From Pluralibacter gergoviae ATCC 33028 = NBRC 105706 (lineage in GTDB: Bacteria > Pseudomonadota > Gammaproteobacteria > Enterobacterales > Enterobacteriaceae): a stretch of DNA of 64,000 nucleotides. A program made the translations under genes and the position numbers. The stretch is taken from NCBI RefSeq assembly GCF_001598855.1, contig NZ_BCZS01000013.1, positions 62,001 to 126,000 of the forward strand, read 5' to 3'. The stretch's first letter is position 1; each line of letters begins with the position of its first letter. This document shows positions 34,214-42,191 of this stretch, piece after piece. The notes below the pieces were generated by a model. It was given only the letters and a program-made list of their open reading frames with translations. It did not search any database and had not been told where the DNA came from.

Positions 34214-35371
34214 ATGGACAGCTACATGGAGCCAGATCCGGAGAAAACTTATATAAGCCCCAGTTTGCCATCTTTTGGTAACAAAGATTTGAAAATACGA
34301 ATTGCCTCAAAAGCGATAGTTAGTAATGAAGGATATGAGTTCGCAAAAATTAAGGATGAAATTATACTCAGGCACAAGCTAGATGCATCAACTTATATAA
34401 CAGCGAAGTTTTTTGAAAGTAGTAAGGAAATATTTGTTCTATCTATTCAAAAGTTTTCCACGCAAACTGGACAGCCTTATGGTTCTGGTTTTTCTTTTAT
34501 AGGTGATGAGATTGGTAAGTTTATTGAATTTCTAGCCAACATTAATTCAATGGGCTTTAACGGCAATGGCCCCATGAAAATTACGGATGAGGAGCTTAGG
34601 AAAATCGTTTTAACTAATAACCAAGCTTCACAACTTTTAAATGGGAATGAGGGGGCTATCTCTGAGGCGCTTAAAACACATGTGACTAAAAAAGATATTA
34701 TATCAATAGCATATCGTAAAAAACAACTTGATACATTTAATCGACTTCTTAATGATGAAGCATTTTTTGAATATGCTAAGAAAGAAAAAAACTGTTCAAA
34801 TGAGGCTTTGTGGCAAAAGTTTTTTGAAAAAAATCCTTGGATCTTTGGATATGGATTAAGTTATATCTACTTATCAAGTTTGAACGATAAGAAAATAGAG
34901 CAAGTTGTTCAGGGAGCGCAGATTGGCCAACATGGAAAACGAGTTGATGGATTGCTGAAAACAAGAGGTGCAATTTCTAATCTATGTTTCGTTGAAATAA
35001 AAACAAATACAACTGGCTTACTAGCTAATACTCCATATCGCTCAGGTTGTTGGGCCCCATCTAGTGAATTAACTGGTGCGGTGGCACAAATTCAAGGGAC
35101 AGTTTCTTATGCTATGGATTCAATAAAAAGCAATTTAAATTTAACAGATTCTTATGGGGATCCAACCGGAGAGGAGCTATTTAATTTTAATCCAAAATCA
35201 TTTTTGGTTGTAGGTAATCTCTCTCAGTTTTCATCTGATAATGGTATCAATCATGATAAACTTCGGTCGTTTGAAAATTTTAGAAGCAATTTGATCCGTC
35301 CAGAAGTTATCACTTTTGATGAGCTGTATGAAAGAGCTCGGTTTATTGTTGCATTTAGCGAAAATATATGA
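34214..35371 (+). CDS. Shedu-like DUF4263 nuclease-fold protein
   Basis: 385 residues, markedly AT-rich. The C-terminal part (about 195-375) carries the DUF4263 pattern: FFEKNPWIFGYG (203-214), RVDGLL with Asp245, FVEIKTNTTGLL with Glu261-x-Lys263, then R276 and AQIQ (Gln292). These form the PD-(D/E)xK nuclease core of Shedu (SduA) phage-defence proteins. The N-terminal 190 residues are not a domain I recognise and probably hold the sensing part, as N-terminal regions vary in Shedu. Good AGAGGA ribosome site, own terminator-separated unit. Likely abortive defence against phage; not tested. Confidence 0.8.
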   Translation: MDSYMEPDPEKTYISPSLPSFGNKDLKIRIASKAIVSNEGYEFAKIKDEIILRHKLDASTYITAKFFESSKEIFVLSIQKFSTQTGQPYGSGFSFIGDEIGKFIEFLANINSMGFNGNGPMKITDEELRKIVLTNNQASQLLNGNEGAISEALKTHVTKKDIISIAYRKKQLDTFNRLLNDEAFFEYAKKEKNCSNEALWQKFFEKNPWIFGYGLSYIYLSSLNDKKIEQVVQGAQIGQHGKRVDGLLKTRGAISNLCFVEIKTNTTGLLANTPYRSGCWAPSSELTGAVAQIQGTVSYAMDSIKSNLNLTDSYGDPTGEELFNFNPKSFLVVGNLSQFSSDNGINHDKLRSFENFRSNLIRPEVITFDELYERARFIVAFSENI

Positions 35372-35458
35372 TCTATTTTTTACATGAAAACTATAAATAC
35401 CTCATAATGATCAAGGGGCTACAAATATTGTGGCGCCTTGAATCGTATCCCTAATTAT

Positions 35459-35785
35459 TTATTTTCGAAGCCCGTTCACGCTTTCTGGCGGTAGGTTCAT
35501 TACTGTTCTAATGCTGGTTTCGATACTGTGAATAATCTCTTCGCGTGGGCCGCTGCGCCAGTCATCGCTTGCGTAAAAAGCATCAAGAACTACAGCCATC
35601 TTTTCAGGGCTATCAAAGGTGCGAATGAGGTAGTAGCAATCCGGGTCATGAAGCGAGTTACCAAACGACACGACATCGATTCCGTAGCGCTGGTGTAGGG
35701 GAACGCTGATTTCCCGCATGATGGCATGAAAAGTGGCGCCGCTGCCTTTGCGTAAGGTGTATTGCAGTATCTCGACGGTTCTCAA
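35459..35785 (-). CDS. NIPSNAP-family protein
   Basis: 108 residues, ferredoxin-like alpha/beta barrel of the NIPSNAP/dimeric stress-barrel group (VEILQYTLRKGSGATFHAIM, then YYLIRTFDSPEKMAVVLDAF and an SDDWRSGPREEIIHSIE segment). Function unknown; relatives are small enzymes or stress proteins. Convergent with the DUF4263 gene. GC content is closer to the backbone than that of its neighbour, so it may have a different origin within the island. Confidence 0.75.
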   Translation of the reverse strand: MRTVEILQYTLRKGSGATFHAIMREISVPLHQRYGIDVVSFGNSLHDPDCYYLIRTFDSPEKMAVVLDAFYASDDWRSGPREEIIHSIETSIRTVMNLPPESVNGLRK

Positions 35786-36097
35786 GCGTTATCTCCGTGT
35801 CGCCCTTGGGCGTCTCTTAGTTGATAGCAATAAAGTAAACCGGACTGGGCCATGAAGCTACCACTAATCAGACAGTCATCCGTAAGCCGAAGCAGCAAGA
35901 GCCCTCAGACGAGCTGGGAAGCTCTCTGGCGAGCTTTTTAAAGAAGGTAGTGGAAAATCATGGTGCGGAATTTGCGGCGTTCTCATAGAGCTGCTGACGT
36001 AGCCAAGTGAAACAGGTAACATTCGAATGGAATCAAAATGCCGCGTGATAACCTGTCATCACTATATTATACAGCTACGCATAATCCCGGTTATAAA
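35786..36097. other. Gap without a convincing gene
   Basis: 312 bp between the NIPSNAP gene and the lipoprotein terminator. A plus-strand frame around 35845-35986 encodes a peptide ending SFLKKVVENHGAEFAAFS but has no start codon or ribosome site, and may be the decayed end of a gene. Nothing else is seen. Confidence 0.3.
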
Positions 36098-36130
36098 AGC
36101 TCAAAAACTTTTCCGGCAAGTTTTTGAGCT
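36098..36130 (-). terminator. Terminator after the lipoprotein gene
   Basis: Thirteen-base perfect stem AGCTCAAAAACTT (36098-36110) with AAGTTTTTGAGCT (36118-36130), seven-base loop, followed on the minus strand by TTTT. Starts eight bases after the stop codon. Confidence 0.85.
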
Positions 36131-36138
36131 GATGACGG

Positions 36139-36690
36139 TTACCAGTCTTTTGCAGCAGAGCTACTTTCAGTCACGATCTCACGTTTGTATTGCTCCACAA
36201 TATCATTCAACGCTTTTTTGGCTTTTGTTTGCCCACCAACAGTCATGTTTGGCGAATCTATGGCAGGGAACGCAATTCCGCTGGTTACATGAGCTGGACG
36301 ATAAATGTGGATATCATCAAAGGTGATGCGAGCTTTATCATCTTTTGTGTCGATTTTCATAGTGAATTTATATCGAACATCTTCATTAGCCAAACAATCA
36401 TTAAAACCGTCACATGGGTATTTAACATTCCCCTTGCCAACAATCGAACCTTCTTCTTTATCGGCATATTGGATTACGTTGTTAGAATCAGTGAAGGCCT
36501 TTGCAACCCAAATTTTGGAACTGCTGTAAAGAGCATCCTTTTTAACCCCGGGAACGTTAACAACACTGACTATACTACCCAGCGGTTGTTTAGCTGCTTC
36601 CATATCTGGTGAGGTAACACAACCTGTCAACACAGTAATACTGGATACAACCAAACTTGCTAAAACAGTTTTCATCATTACTTTTTTCAT
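36139..36690 (-). CDS. Predicted lipoprotein, DUF4468-like
   Basis: 183 residues from the ATG at 36690, which has AAGGAC seven bases upstream; an earlier in-frame ATG at 36762 lacks one. Lipobox LTGC gives an acylated Cys24. The mature part alternates beta strands (SKIWVAKAFTDSNNVIQYAD, YKFTMKIDTKDDKARITFDD), a pattern of DUF4468/TBP-like lipoproteins. One pair of cysteines (PCDGFNDC) may form a disulfide. Function unknown. Its own strong terminator makes it a single-gene unit. Confidence 0.7.
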   Translation of the reverse strand: MKKVMMKTVLASLVVSSITVLTGCVTSPDMEAAKQPLGSIVSVVNVPGVKKDALYSSSKIWVAKAFTDSNNVIQYADKEEGSIVGKGNVKYPCDGFNDCLANEDVRYKFTMKIDTKDDKARITFDDIHIYRPAHVTSGIAFPAIDSPNMTVGGQTKAKKALNDIVEQYKREIVTESSSAAKDW

Positions 36691-36792
36691 TCGATTTGTC
36701 CTTATCGCATTTTTATTAAGTGCAGTATGTAAATATGGTGCGGAATGAAGTTGGTTTCTCAAAACCGCAGGACAGGTCTCGCTTTTCTATTA

Positions 36793-37365
36793 TCAGCCGT
36801 AGTGGATATAGGCAAAAACAGCGACAGCAACGAGCGCGCCAAAACGTAATAACCCTTTACGATGCTTGGTTAACCATTTCCGCTCGTAACGCAACGGCGT
36901 GTAGAAAGGTGTTATCCATTTAAGAAACTCTGCATTGAGGTTGTCCAAAGACTCTTTGGGCTCTTTAAGATTGCTGCCGACAATGTATTGGCGTCTTATC
37001 AAATCGACACGGCAGTTACCGATGTGTTCCCTTTCAGTTGTAAGCTCCGATTCATCAACGAAATCAAAGGACTCTACGAGAACTTGGTGTGCTGCCTGCA
37101 GATCTTTATGGGTGACAAAAGCATCACAGGTGATCAGGTCGCCTTGAGAGGTGAATGTCTGGAGATCAATCCCGTGAGTTGCTTGCAAATTATCGATTAG
37201 TTGCTGTCTGATGACTCTATCAAATGGTCGGATGTATCCCCATTTTGGATCGATATCTCGGCCACACTCCTCATAGCTGAAAAACTCGCCTTCTATGGAA
37301 TTGCCACGCCAATCAAAGCGCACATAACCATCCGGTTTGGCTTGGTAATAACTGGATACGGGCAT
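36793..37365 (-). CDS. Hypothetical protein with a C-terminal membrane anchor
   Basis: 190 residues with AAGGAAG seven bases before the ATG. I do not recognise a family. A soluble, acidic N-terminal part (1-160) is followed by a basic stretch (RYERKWLTKHRKGLLR) and one hydrophobic helix at the very end (FGALVAVAVFAYIHYG), so it looks tail-anchored in the inner membrane with the body in the cytoplasm. 102 bp upstream of the lipoprotein on the same strand. The opposite side faces the structured non-coding region. Confidence 0.6.
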   Translation of the reverse strand: MPVSSYYQAKPDGYVRFDWRGNSIEGEFFSYEECGRDIDPKWGYIRPFDRVIRQQLIDNLQATHGIDLQTFTSQGDLITCDAFVTHKDLQAAHQVLVESFDFVDESELTTEREHIGNCRVDLIRRQYIVGSNLKEPKESLDNLNAEFLKWITPFYTPLRYERKWLTKHRKGLLRFGALVAVAVFAYIHYG

Positions 37366-37499
37366 AAGCTTCCTTGAGAAAGACGATCAGAAAATTCCTA
37401 AGTAGTTAATTGAACTATGCGGGAGAGAATTTTTCAACAATGTTTATCTGCAAGTATAAGGATGATTTTGCCACCCCTGAAGTTTTTGAACGCAATGCC

Positions 37500-38286
37500 T
37501 GAGAGGGGTGCTGGCAAACCTAGGAGATCCACTTTTCTGCACCCAACTTGTGCGGCTGCATTTACACCGCGAACACGCTAAAGGTTAATAACGTTCGTTC
37601 AGGTTTGTGTGTTGCGAAGGTGGGAAAAAAGGCAGGCTTACTTCCGAAAGGAAGAGTTTGATACAACGAGCAAGAGAAAAGCGTAATTGTTAAAAATGTT
37701 AAAACATAAATTGTTCTTTAAGATGTTGACCCTTCCTCGGGGGGGAAGCCGGACATATCAACCCTAAGGCCATCTGAGAAGATAGCCTGTAGGTTTGCTC
37801 GGTTCCCCTTGCCAGATGAAGAACAAGTCTTCCTCGTGGTGTGACGACCTTTCTTGAAAGATGCATTATGCGCAAAAGTAGCTACTCAAGAATCCGCCGA
37901 TAGCTACTTTCACCCTCTGCTTGGCTGCATCAAACGCTTGCGCGCCCTACCTACCACAATCAACGTTACGCAGAGTTCCCATCCTGACGTCTTCCGCTAA
38001 ACAGCGGTGATCTCCACCTACCCGGACCGGTTTACCGCATGAGGTAGGTGTCAGGAGAGAAGCTAGCACACCATCATTTTAAAGAAAAGTCATATATATC
38101 ATATGGCTGCGTTCATATTCTGAACGCAGTTATCGATGTTAACCTAAAGGTATGAGAACACTGTCATTTTTCATATACAGAGGGTGCTTCGGCTCACCTG
38201 AAGCGTTTAAGACGAAGCACATAGTGTTGCAGATGCGGTGATATGCGCATCCAACGCGCTGGAAAGCCCTGCGGCGCGTTTTTTAT
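37500..38286 (+). ncRNA. Candidate structured RNA, unassigned
   Basis: In the 1059-bp gap 37366-38424 no gene is seen, but many strong inverted repeats are. GGGTGC/GCACCC at 37506-37511 and 37539-37544. CTTCC-GAAA-GGAAG (37641-37654), a GNRA-loop hairpin. A rod at 37742-37808: GGGGAAGCCG pairs with CGGTTCCCC, then AACCCTA with TAGGTT, AGGC with GCCT, and ATCT with AGAT closing a GAGA tetraloop. AAAGTAGCTA/TAGCTACTTT at 37875 and 37901. A three-way junction at 37982-38056: TCCTGAC/TCAGGA enclosing CCGCT-AAAC-AGCGG and CACCTACC/GGTAGGTG. CTGCGTTCA/TGAACGCAG at 38107-38129. A terminator on the plus strand ends it at 38286. Strand is inferred from that terminator; no promoter is certain. No Rfam family recognised. 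Confidence 0.4.
38253..38286 (+). terminator. Terminator at the end of the structured region
   Basis: AACGCGC (38253-38259) with GCGCGTT (38274-38280) followed by TTTTTT. Faces plus. No coding gene lies upstream on this strand, which suggests a non-coding transcript. Confidence 0.7.
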
Positions 38287-38424
38287 CAGGGGGTGTGGAT
38301 TTATTGGTTTGAAATTTGTGGCACTATCTCAGGGCGTTTGGATAAGTCTGTCGAGATGAGCAAACTTAGCCGCGTATTCTTCACCAGCGTAGAGACATAA
38401 TGTCAGGCAGGCATTGGGGGGCGC

Positions 38425-38925
38425 ATGAAGCGTAGGCACTGGATAAGCATCGAAACACACAAGAAGTTCTATAGGGCTCGCAGTGAGTTTGCGGACTGGA
38501 CGGACAGGGAGTGGAAACACCCGGTTTCCTGCTTTCTTTTGCAGGTCTGGGGATTCTTGATGTTTGTTATTCTTGGACTGGCCTCTCTGCTTTTGGGTGT
38601 TGGTTCACATAAAAATGCCTTCCCGGAATTATATCAGAACGATGAAAAGCGCAGACCAATTCGCTTTAAGTATTCCTTGACCTCATTCGTAGAGGGTAAG
38701 GGCTGGATTTTGTTTGTAGTGTTCGCACTTTTGTTCGTCTCAGTCGCCGATGCATTCAACCCATTCTATTTAACATCGTCCTTTATTTATTACGTAATCA
38801 ATGGGGTAGCACTATTTGCTGGGTGGTGGGGTGGGGTATTTGTTTATTTAAGGTTAGTTAGTTGGATGAGAGAACGCACCATTTGGCTATCAGAATGGCA
38901 GCGTAGATGCCCTGATGACAAGTAG
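38425..38925 (+). CDS. Hypothetical inner-membrane protein
   Basis: 166 residues, start preceded by GGGGGG. Not recognised. A basic, Trp-rich N-terminus (about 1-35) is followed by four likely helices at about 42-62, 92-108, 115-130 and 132-150, ending in a charged tail (RTIWLSEWQRRCPDDK). Unusually rich in Phe and Trp. It stands alone between the structured region and the resolvase on the plus strand. Function unknown. Confidence 0.6.
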   Translation: MKRRHWISIETHKKFYRARSEFADWTDREWKHPVSCFLLQVWGFLMFVILGLASLLLGVGSHKNAFPELYQNDEKRRPIRFKYSLTSFVEGKGWILFVVFALLFVSVADAFNPFYLTSSFIYYVINGVALFAGWWGGVFVYLRLVSWMRERTIWLSEWQRRCPDDK

Positions 38926-39000
38926 CTCAACTGTTTGGGGTTATTAGTATTGCCATTATCTCGCACTCAGGGTAAATATTTTCGATCCTTCAAAAAGTTG

Positions 39001-39114
39001 CTGCCAACAAACGACCGTTTTCTGGCACCTCTTCGCAGGTATCTTCCGGGATGTTGAAAAATTAGCCTTGGCAATTGTTGGCAGGCGTCCTATTGTTGAC
39101 ACCGTTTTCTGACA
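39001..39114. repeat. Res-like repeat region before the serine recombinase
   Basis: CTGCCAACAA (39001-39010) is an exact inverted copy of TTGTTGGCAG (39075-39084), and ACCGTTTTCTG occurs twice in direct orientation (39014-39024, 39101-39111), each followed by G/A-CA. Spacing between direct copies is 87 bp. This fits recombinase-binding subsites upstream of a resolvase gene, and the last copy lies in its promoter region, so autoregulation is plausible. Confidence 0.5.
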
Positions 39115-39134
39115 GGTATTGAGAGGTGTTGAGA

Positions 39135-39695
39135 ATGGCGATTTTTGGCTACGGGCGTGTTTCGACATCGCAGCAGGATACTGAGAACCAGCGTCTGGAA
39201 CTTGAACAAGCTGGGTGGGCGTTCGACTTTTGGTTTACTGATGTTGTTAGCGGGAAAACCCCTGCTATGCAGCGCAAAGCATTCTCAGAGTTGCTGGGCA
39301 AAATCAGGGACGATGAAACGCTGGTTGTAGCCAAACTTGACCGTTTGGGGCGTGATGCTATTGATGTGCTTCAAACGGTCCGGGTGCTATCTGATCGCGG
39401 CATCAGGGTGATAGTCCACCAGCTTGGGAATACTGATCTGACCTCCGCTGCCGGGAAGCTGTTATTGTCAATGCTGGCGGCTGTAGCTGAGATGGAGCGA
39501 GATTTGCTGATTGAGCGCACTCAGGCGGGTTTAACGCGGGCTAAAGCTGAAGGCAGGAAGTTGGGAAGACCCTCTAAAATTGCGCCAGAAGCTCGTGGAG
39601 CGATTGTAGTGAAAAAGAATAGCGGAACCAGTGTCAGCGCGTTAGCGCGCGAATATGGCGTTTCCAGAGCGACTATAGCGGCTATTGTCGATTGA
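39135..39695 (+). CDS. Serine recombinase (resolvase/invertase family)
   Basis: 186 residues from the ATG at 39135, with GAGAGG eight bases upstream; a GTG three codons earlier is less likely. N-terminal catalytic domain with Arg8 and the nucleophile Ser10 (FGYGRVSTSQQD), KLDRLGRDAIDVL near 65-77, and ERDLLIERTQAGLTRAKAEGR leading to the E-helix. C-terminal helix-turn-helix at about 145-186 (GTSVSALAREYGVSRATIAA). Size fits Tn3-resolvase/Hin-type enzymes. No transposase is adjacent. The next gene starts 13 bp after its stop, so the pair is probably one transcript. Confidence 0.92.
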   Translation: MAIFGYGRVSTSQQDTENQRLELEQAGWAFDFWFTDVVSGKTPAMQRKAFSELLGKIRDDETLVVAKLDRLGRDAIDVLQTVRVLSDRGIRVIVHQLGNTDLTSAAGKLLLSMLAAVAEMERDLLIERTQAGLTRAKAEGRKLGRPSKIAPEARGAIVVKKNSGTSVSALAREYGVSRATIAAIVD

Positions 39696-39708
39696 ATATG
39701 GAGAGTTT

Positions 39709-40557
39709 ATGGCTTACACAGCAACGGTTATCCCTGTAATGATCGCATCCCCTGGTGATGTTACTGAAGAAAGAAGAATTATTCGGGAAGTAATCCACGA
39801 ATGGAATGATATTAATTCTGCCCTCTCGAAAGTTATGCTAATTCCTATTGGGTGGGAAACCCACACATCACCGGAGCTTGGCATGAGACCTCAGGAGTTA
39901 ATTAATCAGAGACTGCTAGTTGATTGCGATCTATTGATTGGTGCTTTCTGGACACGACTTGGCTCTCCGACAGGTGATGAAGCAAGTGGGACTGTTGAAG
40001 AAATTCACAAGCATTTAGACGCGGGCAAACCTGCAATGATATATTTTTCATCTAAACCCGTAGTGCTTGATACAGTGGATATGGGGCAATATGATGCCCT
40101 AAAAGCATTCAAACAAGAATGCATGCAACAAGGCTTGATTGAGACCTTTAATGAGTCAACTGATTTCAAACATAAATTATATAAACAATTGACGCTGACA
40201 CTCACAAACAATTCATATCTGAAAAATATCATAAACTCTTATCGTTCAGAAGGAACTGATAATTTAAAACAAGAATCTCCTAAGATGCTTCTATCTGAAG
40301 ATGCAACTTTTGTCTTGAAGATGGCATGCGAGGACGAAAGCGGTGGGATATTAATATTAGAGCATCTGGATGGAACAGATATTCATGTTGGCGGCCAAAG
40401 TCTCGGTGGGGAAAATGCTAGAGAGGTTGCTAAATGGAAATCTGCTTTAGATGAATTGAAATCCAATGAATTAATATCTTCTCGGGATTATAAAGGCGTT
40501 CAATTCGAAGTTACTCATAAAGGATGGACTCTTTTTGAATCATTGAAGAACAAGTAA
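39709..40557 (+). CDS. DUF4062/deoxyribosyltransferase-like effector candidate
   Basis: 282 residues from the ATG at 39709 with GGAGAG upstream; an earlier in-frame start has no ribosome site. Residues about 5-150 look like the DUF4062/TIR-like Rossmann group: VMIASPGDVTEERRIIREVI, EWN, DCDLLIGAFWTRLGSPT, then SGTVEEIHKHLDAGKPAMIY. The Glu97/98 after SGTV is in the place of the catalytic Glu of nucleoside deoxyribosyltransferases. The last 90 residues (about 195-282) resemble a winged helix (KWKSALDELKSNELISSRD). AT-rich. Such proteins occur in defence islands; activity here is not shown. Confidence 0.65.
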   Translation: MAYTATVIPVMIASPGDVTEERRIIREVIHEWNDINSALSKVMLIPIGWETHTSPELGMRPQELINQRLLVDCDLLIGAFWTRLGSPTGDEASGTVEEIHKHLDAGKPAMIYFSSKPVVLDTVDMGQYDALKAFKQECMQQGLIETFNESTDFKHKLYKQLTLTLTNNSYLKNIINSYRSEGTDNLKQESPKMLLSEDATFVLKMACEDESGGILILEHLDGTDIHVGGQSLGGENAREVAKWKSALDELKSNELISSRDYKGVQFEVTHKGWTLFESLKNK

Positions 40558-40573
40558 TTCTGCTTTAACTATT

Positions 40574-40604
40574 TGAAGGCGGGGAACTTACTTTCCCCGC
40601 TTCA
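40574..40604. terminator. Bidirectional terminator
   Basis: GCGGGGAA (40579-40586) with TTCCCCGC (40593-40600), extended by TGAAG/CTTCA flanks. Lies between the convergent genes at 40557 and 40607. Confidence 0.7.
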
Positions 40605-40606
40605 TT

Positions 40607-41104
40607 TCACTCAAACGAAGCCGCGATGACTTCCCCGGTGTTGGCGTTAAAAATACAGAAATATTGAAGTGGTGTTAGCATCCCCAGGCTATTAATTGCC
40701 TTAGCCTGTTGTCCGAACATTTGAATAGTTCGTTTGTTCTCGTCATGCCAGAGGTAGGTGTTGAATACCGGCTGCGTTTCACTTTCCTGCCACACATGGC
40801 GAAACGTCGCTTTCTTGTCCATTACCTGCTTGCACTCCCTGACCGGGTTATGGTGCGTTTTCGCATAGCATTCCGGGTTGTCATCTGCACATACGATATC
40901 TTTTCGTGCTGTCTGATGCTCAGCACCTACAGCAGAAAAGGCGCATACGCCCAGCACCAATGAGAGAGTGCCCAGAGTCCCCCATGCAATTGCACGTAGC
41001 GTGCTGATCTGCCGTTTTGATGTGACGTGAGCGACCACACTATAGCTGGCCCAGCTAAGCGCGGCTCCCGCCACCATTGGTAATAAAAAACCTGATCCCG
41101 CCAT
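40607..41104 (-). CDS. Hypothetical membrane protein
   Basis: 165 residues from the ATG at 41104 (MAGSGFLLPMVAGAALSWAS), with GAGGGA upstream; an in-frame start at 41161 lacks a site. Two membrane helices at about 5-24 and 36-58, then a soluble domain with four cysteines (VCADDNPECYAK, RECKQVMD, YFCIFN) that may form disulfides in the periplasm. Not recognised. Divergent from the XRE regulator over 239 bp. Confidence 0.55.
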   Translation of the reverse strand: MAGSGFLLPMVAGAALSWASYSVVAHVTSKRQISTLRAIAWGTLGTLSLVLGVCAFSAVGAEHQTARKDIVCADDNPECYAKTHHNPVRECKQVMDKKATFRHVWQESETQPVFNTYLWHDENKRTIQMFGQQAKAINSLGMLTPLQYFCIFNANTGEVIAASFE

Positions 41105-41343
41105 GATTCCCTCATTTTCGAAACAACATCGCACCTGATAGCAAACGCTGGTGAAGTCCAACTGATGACGATCATCATACTTGTTGGGTTTTAAATGTCA
41201 CTATTGGTGTTTATTTTGAATCTTGTGATTGTAGTGATACAGGTTTCTTGTGAGGGTGAGTGTGCTCACATCTGGGATTTGTAGATTCAAAATGTCTCAT
41301 GTGGAGCGTGGCCTTACAGTAGTCAAAATTGCACATTCAGTGC

Positions 41344-41808
41344 ATGAAAAAGACCTTGAGAATACAGTTTGGCGAGCGGGTAAAAGAACTGCGTATAGCC
41401 ACCGGAATGAGCCAGGAAGCGTTTGCTGATCGGTGTGGGTTCGCACGCAGCTATATGAGCCGAATCGAACGTGGTGGCTCTAACGCTTCTCTTGATGCGA
41501 TTGAAGTGTTGGCTGGCGCTTTAAATGTCGAGCCGTGGCGATTGTTGGTGTCTGACTTGTCCGAAGATACCGACCCGGAATTACTGGTTCCCTATGCGGC
41601 CGATGGTTCGTGCTTTCATCCCGGACTGGCGAGCACGCGCGATGGTTCGTTTGGTGTAGGTGATAAAGCCTCTCAGAAGCGTTTTGGCACGTTTTCCGAA
41701 GCGCTTGAGTATCTACGTAGCATGGAGACGGCAAAATGGCGTAGGCCCAATGCCAGTGGCAACTGGGGGATTGTGTCAGCGGTGCGGTGGGACAAACTGC
41801 GAAAGTAG
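41344..41808 (+). CDS. XRE-family regulator
   Basis: 154 residues from the ATG at 41344; an in-frame TTG at 41329 is an alternative. Residues about 8-65 form a lambda-repressor-type helix-turn-helix (LRIATGMSQEAFADRCGFARSYMSRIERG), like restriction-modification controller proteins. The C-terminal half is unlike a dimerisation domain I know. Neither start has a clear ribosome site, so a leaderless message is possible. A palindrome GTGAGTGTGCTCAC at 41256-41269 is a possible operator. It may control itself and the divergent membrane protein. Confidence 0.8.
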   Translation: MKKTLRIQFGERVKELRIATGMSQEAFADRCGFARSYMSRIERGGSNASLDAIEVLAGALNVEPWRLLVSDLSEDTDPELLVPYAADGSCFHPGLASTRDGSFGVGDKASQKRFGTFSEALEYLRSMETAKWRRPNASGNWGIVSAVRWDKLRK

Positions 41809-41836
41809 CGCAACTGTAAGGTTAAGAATTTTATTG

Positions 41837-41852
41837 CTGTATGGATGAACAG
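41837..41852. promoter_or_regulatory. LexA-type SOS box
   Basis: CTGTATGGATGAACAG fits CTGT-N8-ACAG exactly. It lies 29 bp after the XRE stop, with no clear gene immediately downstream. Confidence 0.45.
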
Positions 41853-42191
41853 TGTTCATTGAATGCTGATAGTCTTATGTTTCATCAGCTTGTCGTTTCT
41901 ATAAGAGCGAATGAAACGCCAAAATTCAGGTGCATTACGTAGGCGTTACGGTGGCGTTTGACTTTGGATTTGAAGGGGATAATTCATATAAAGAACATTG
42001 AGTTAAATGGTGGTTCTGAACAAGTTCTGCCGGGTTTAAATTCGTTTCAAAATCCGAAAGCAGTGGCGTTTACTTAACGCCCATGCACTTGCGCAAGAAT
42101 GTTGTAGTTCCTGCTACAAAACCCTCCTACAATACGTCGAGTTTTTGTTAATAAATCCATGGGATTACGAGATCTTTGGAGCGGGGGTGAT

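Noticed and set aside
36190..36612. 140-residue plus-strand frame over the lipoprotein gene
   Set aside because: It lies opposite a gene with a clear lipobox, ribosome site and terminator, and has no recognisable features.
37381..38060. Retron or group II intron remnant
   Set aside because: No reverse transcriptase is present in the island and no domain V or msr/msd layout was recognised, so the structured region is left unassigned.
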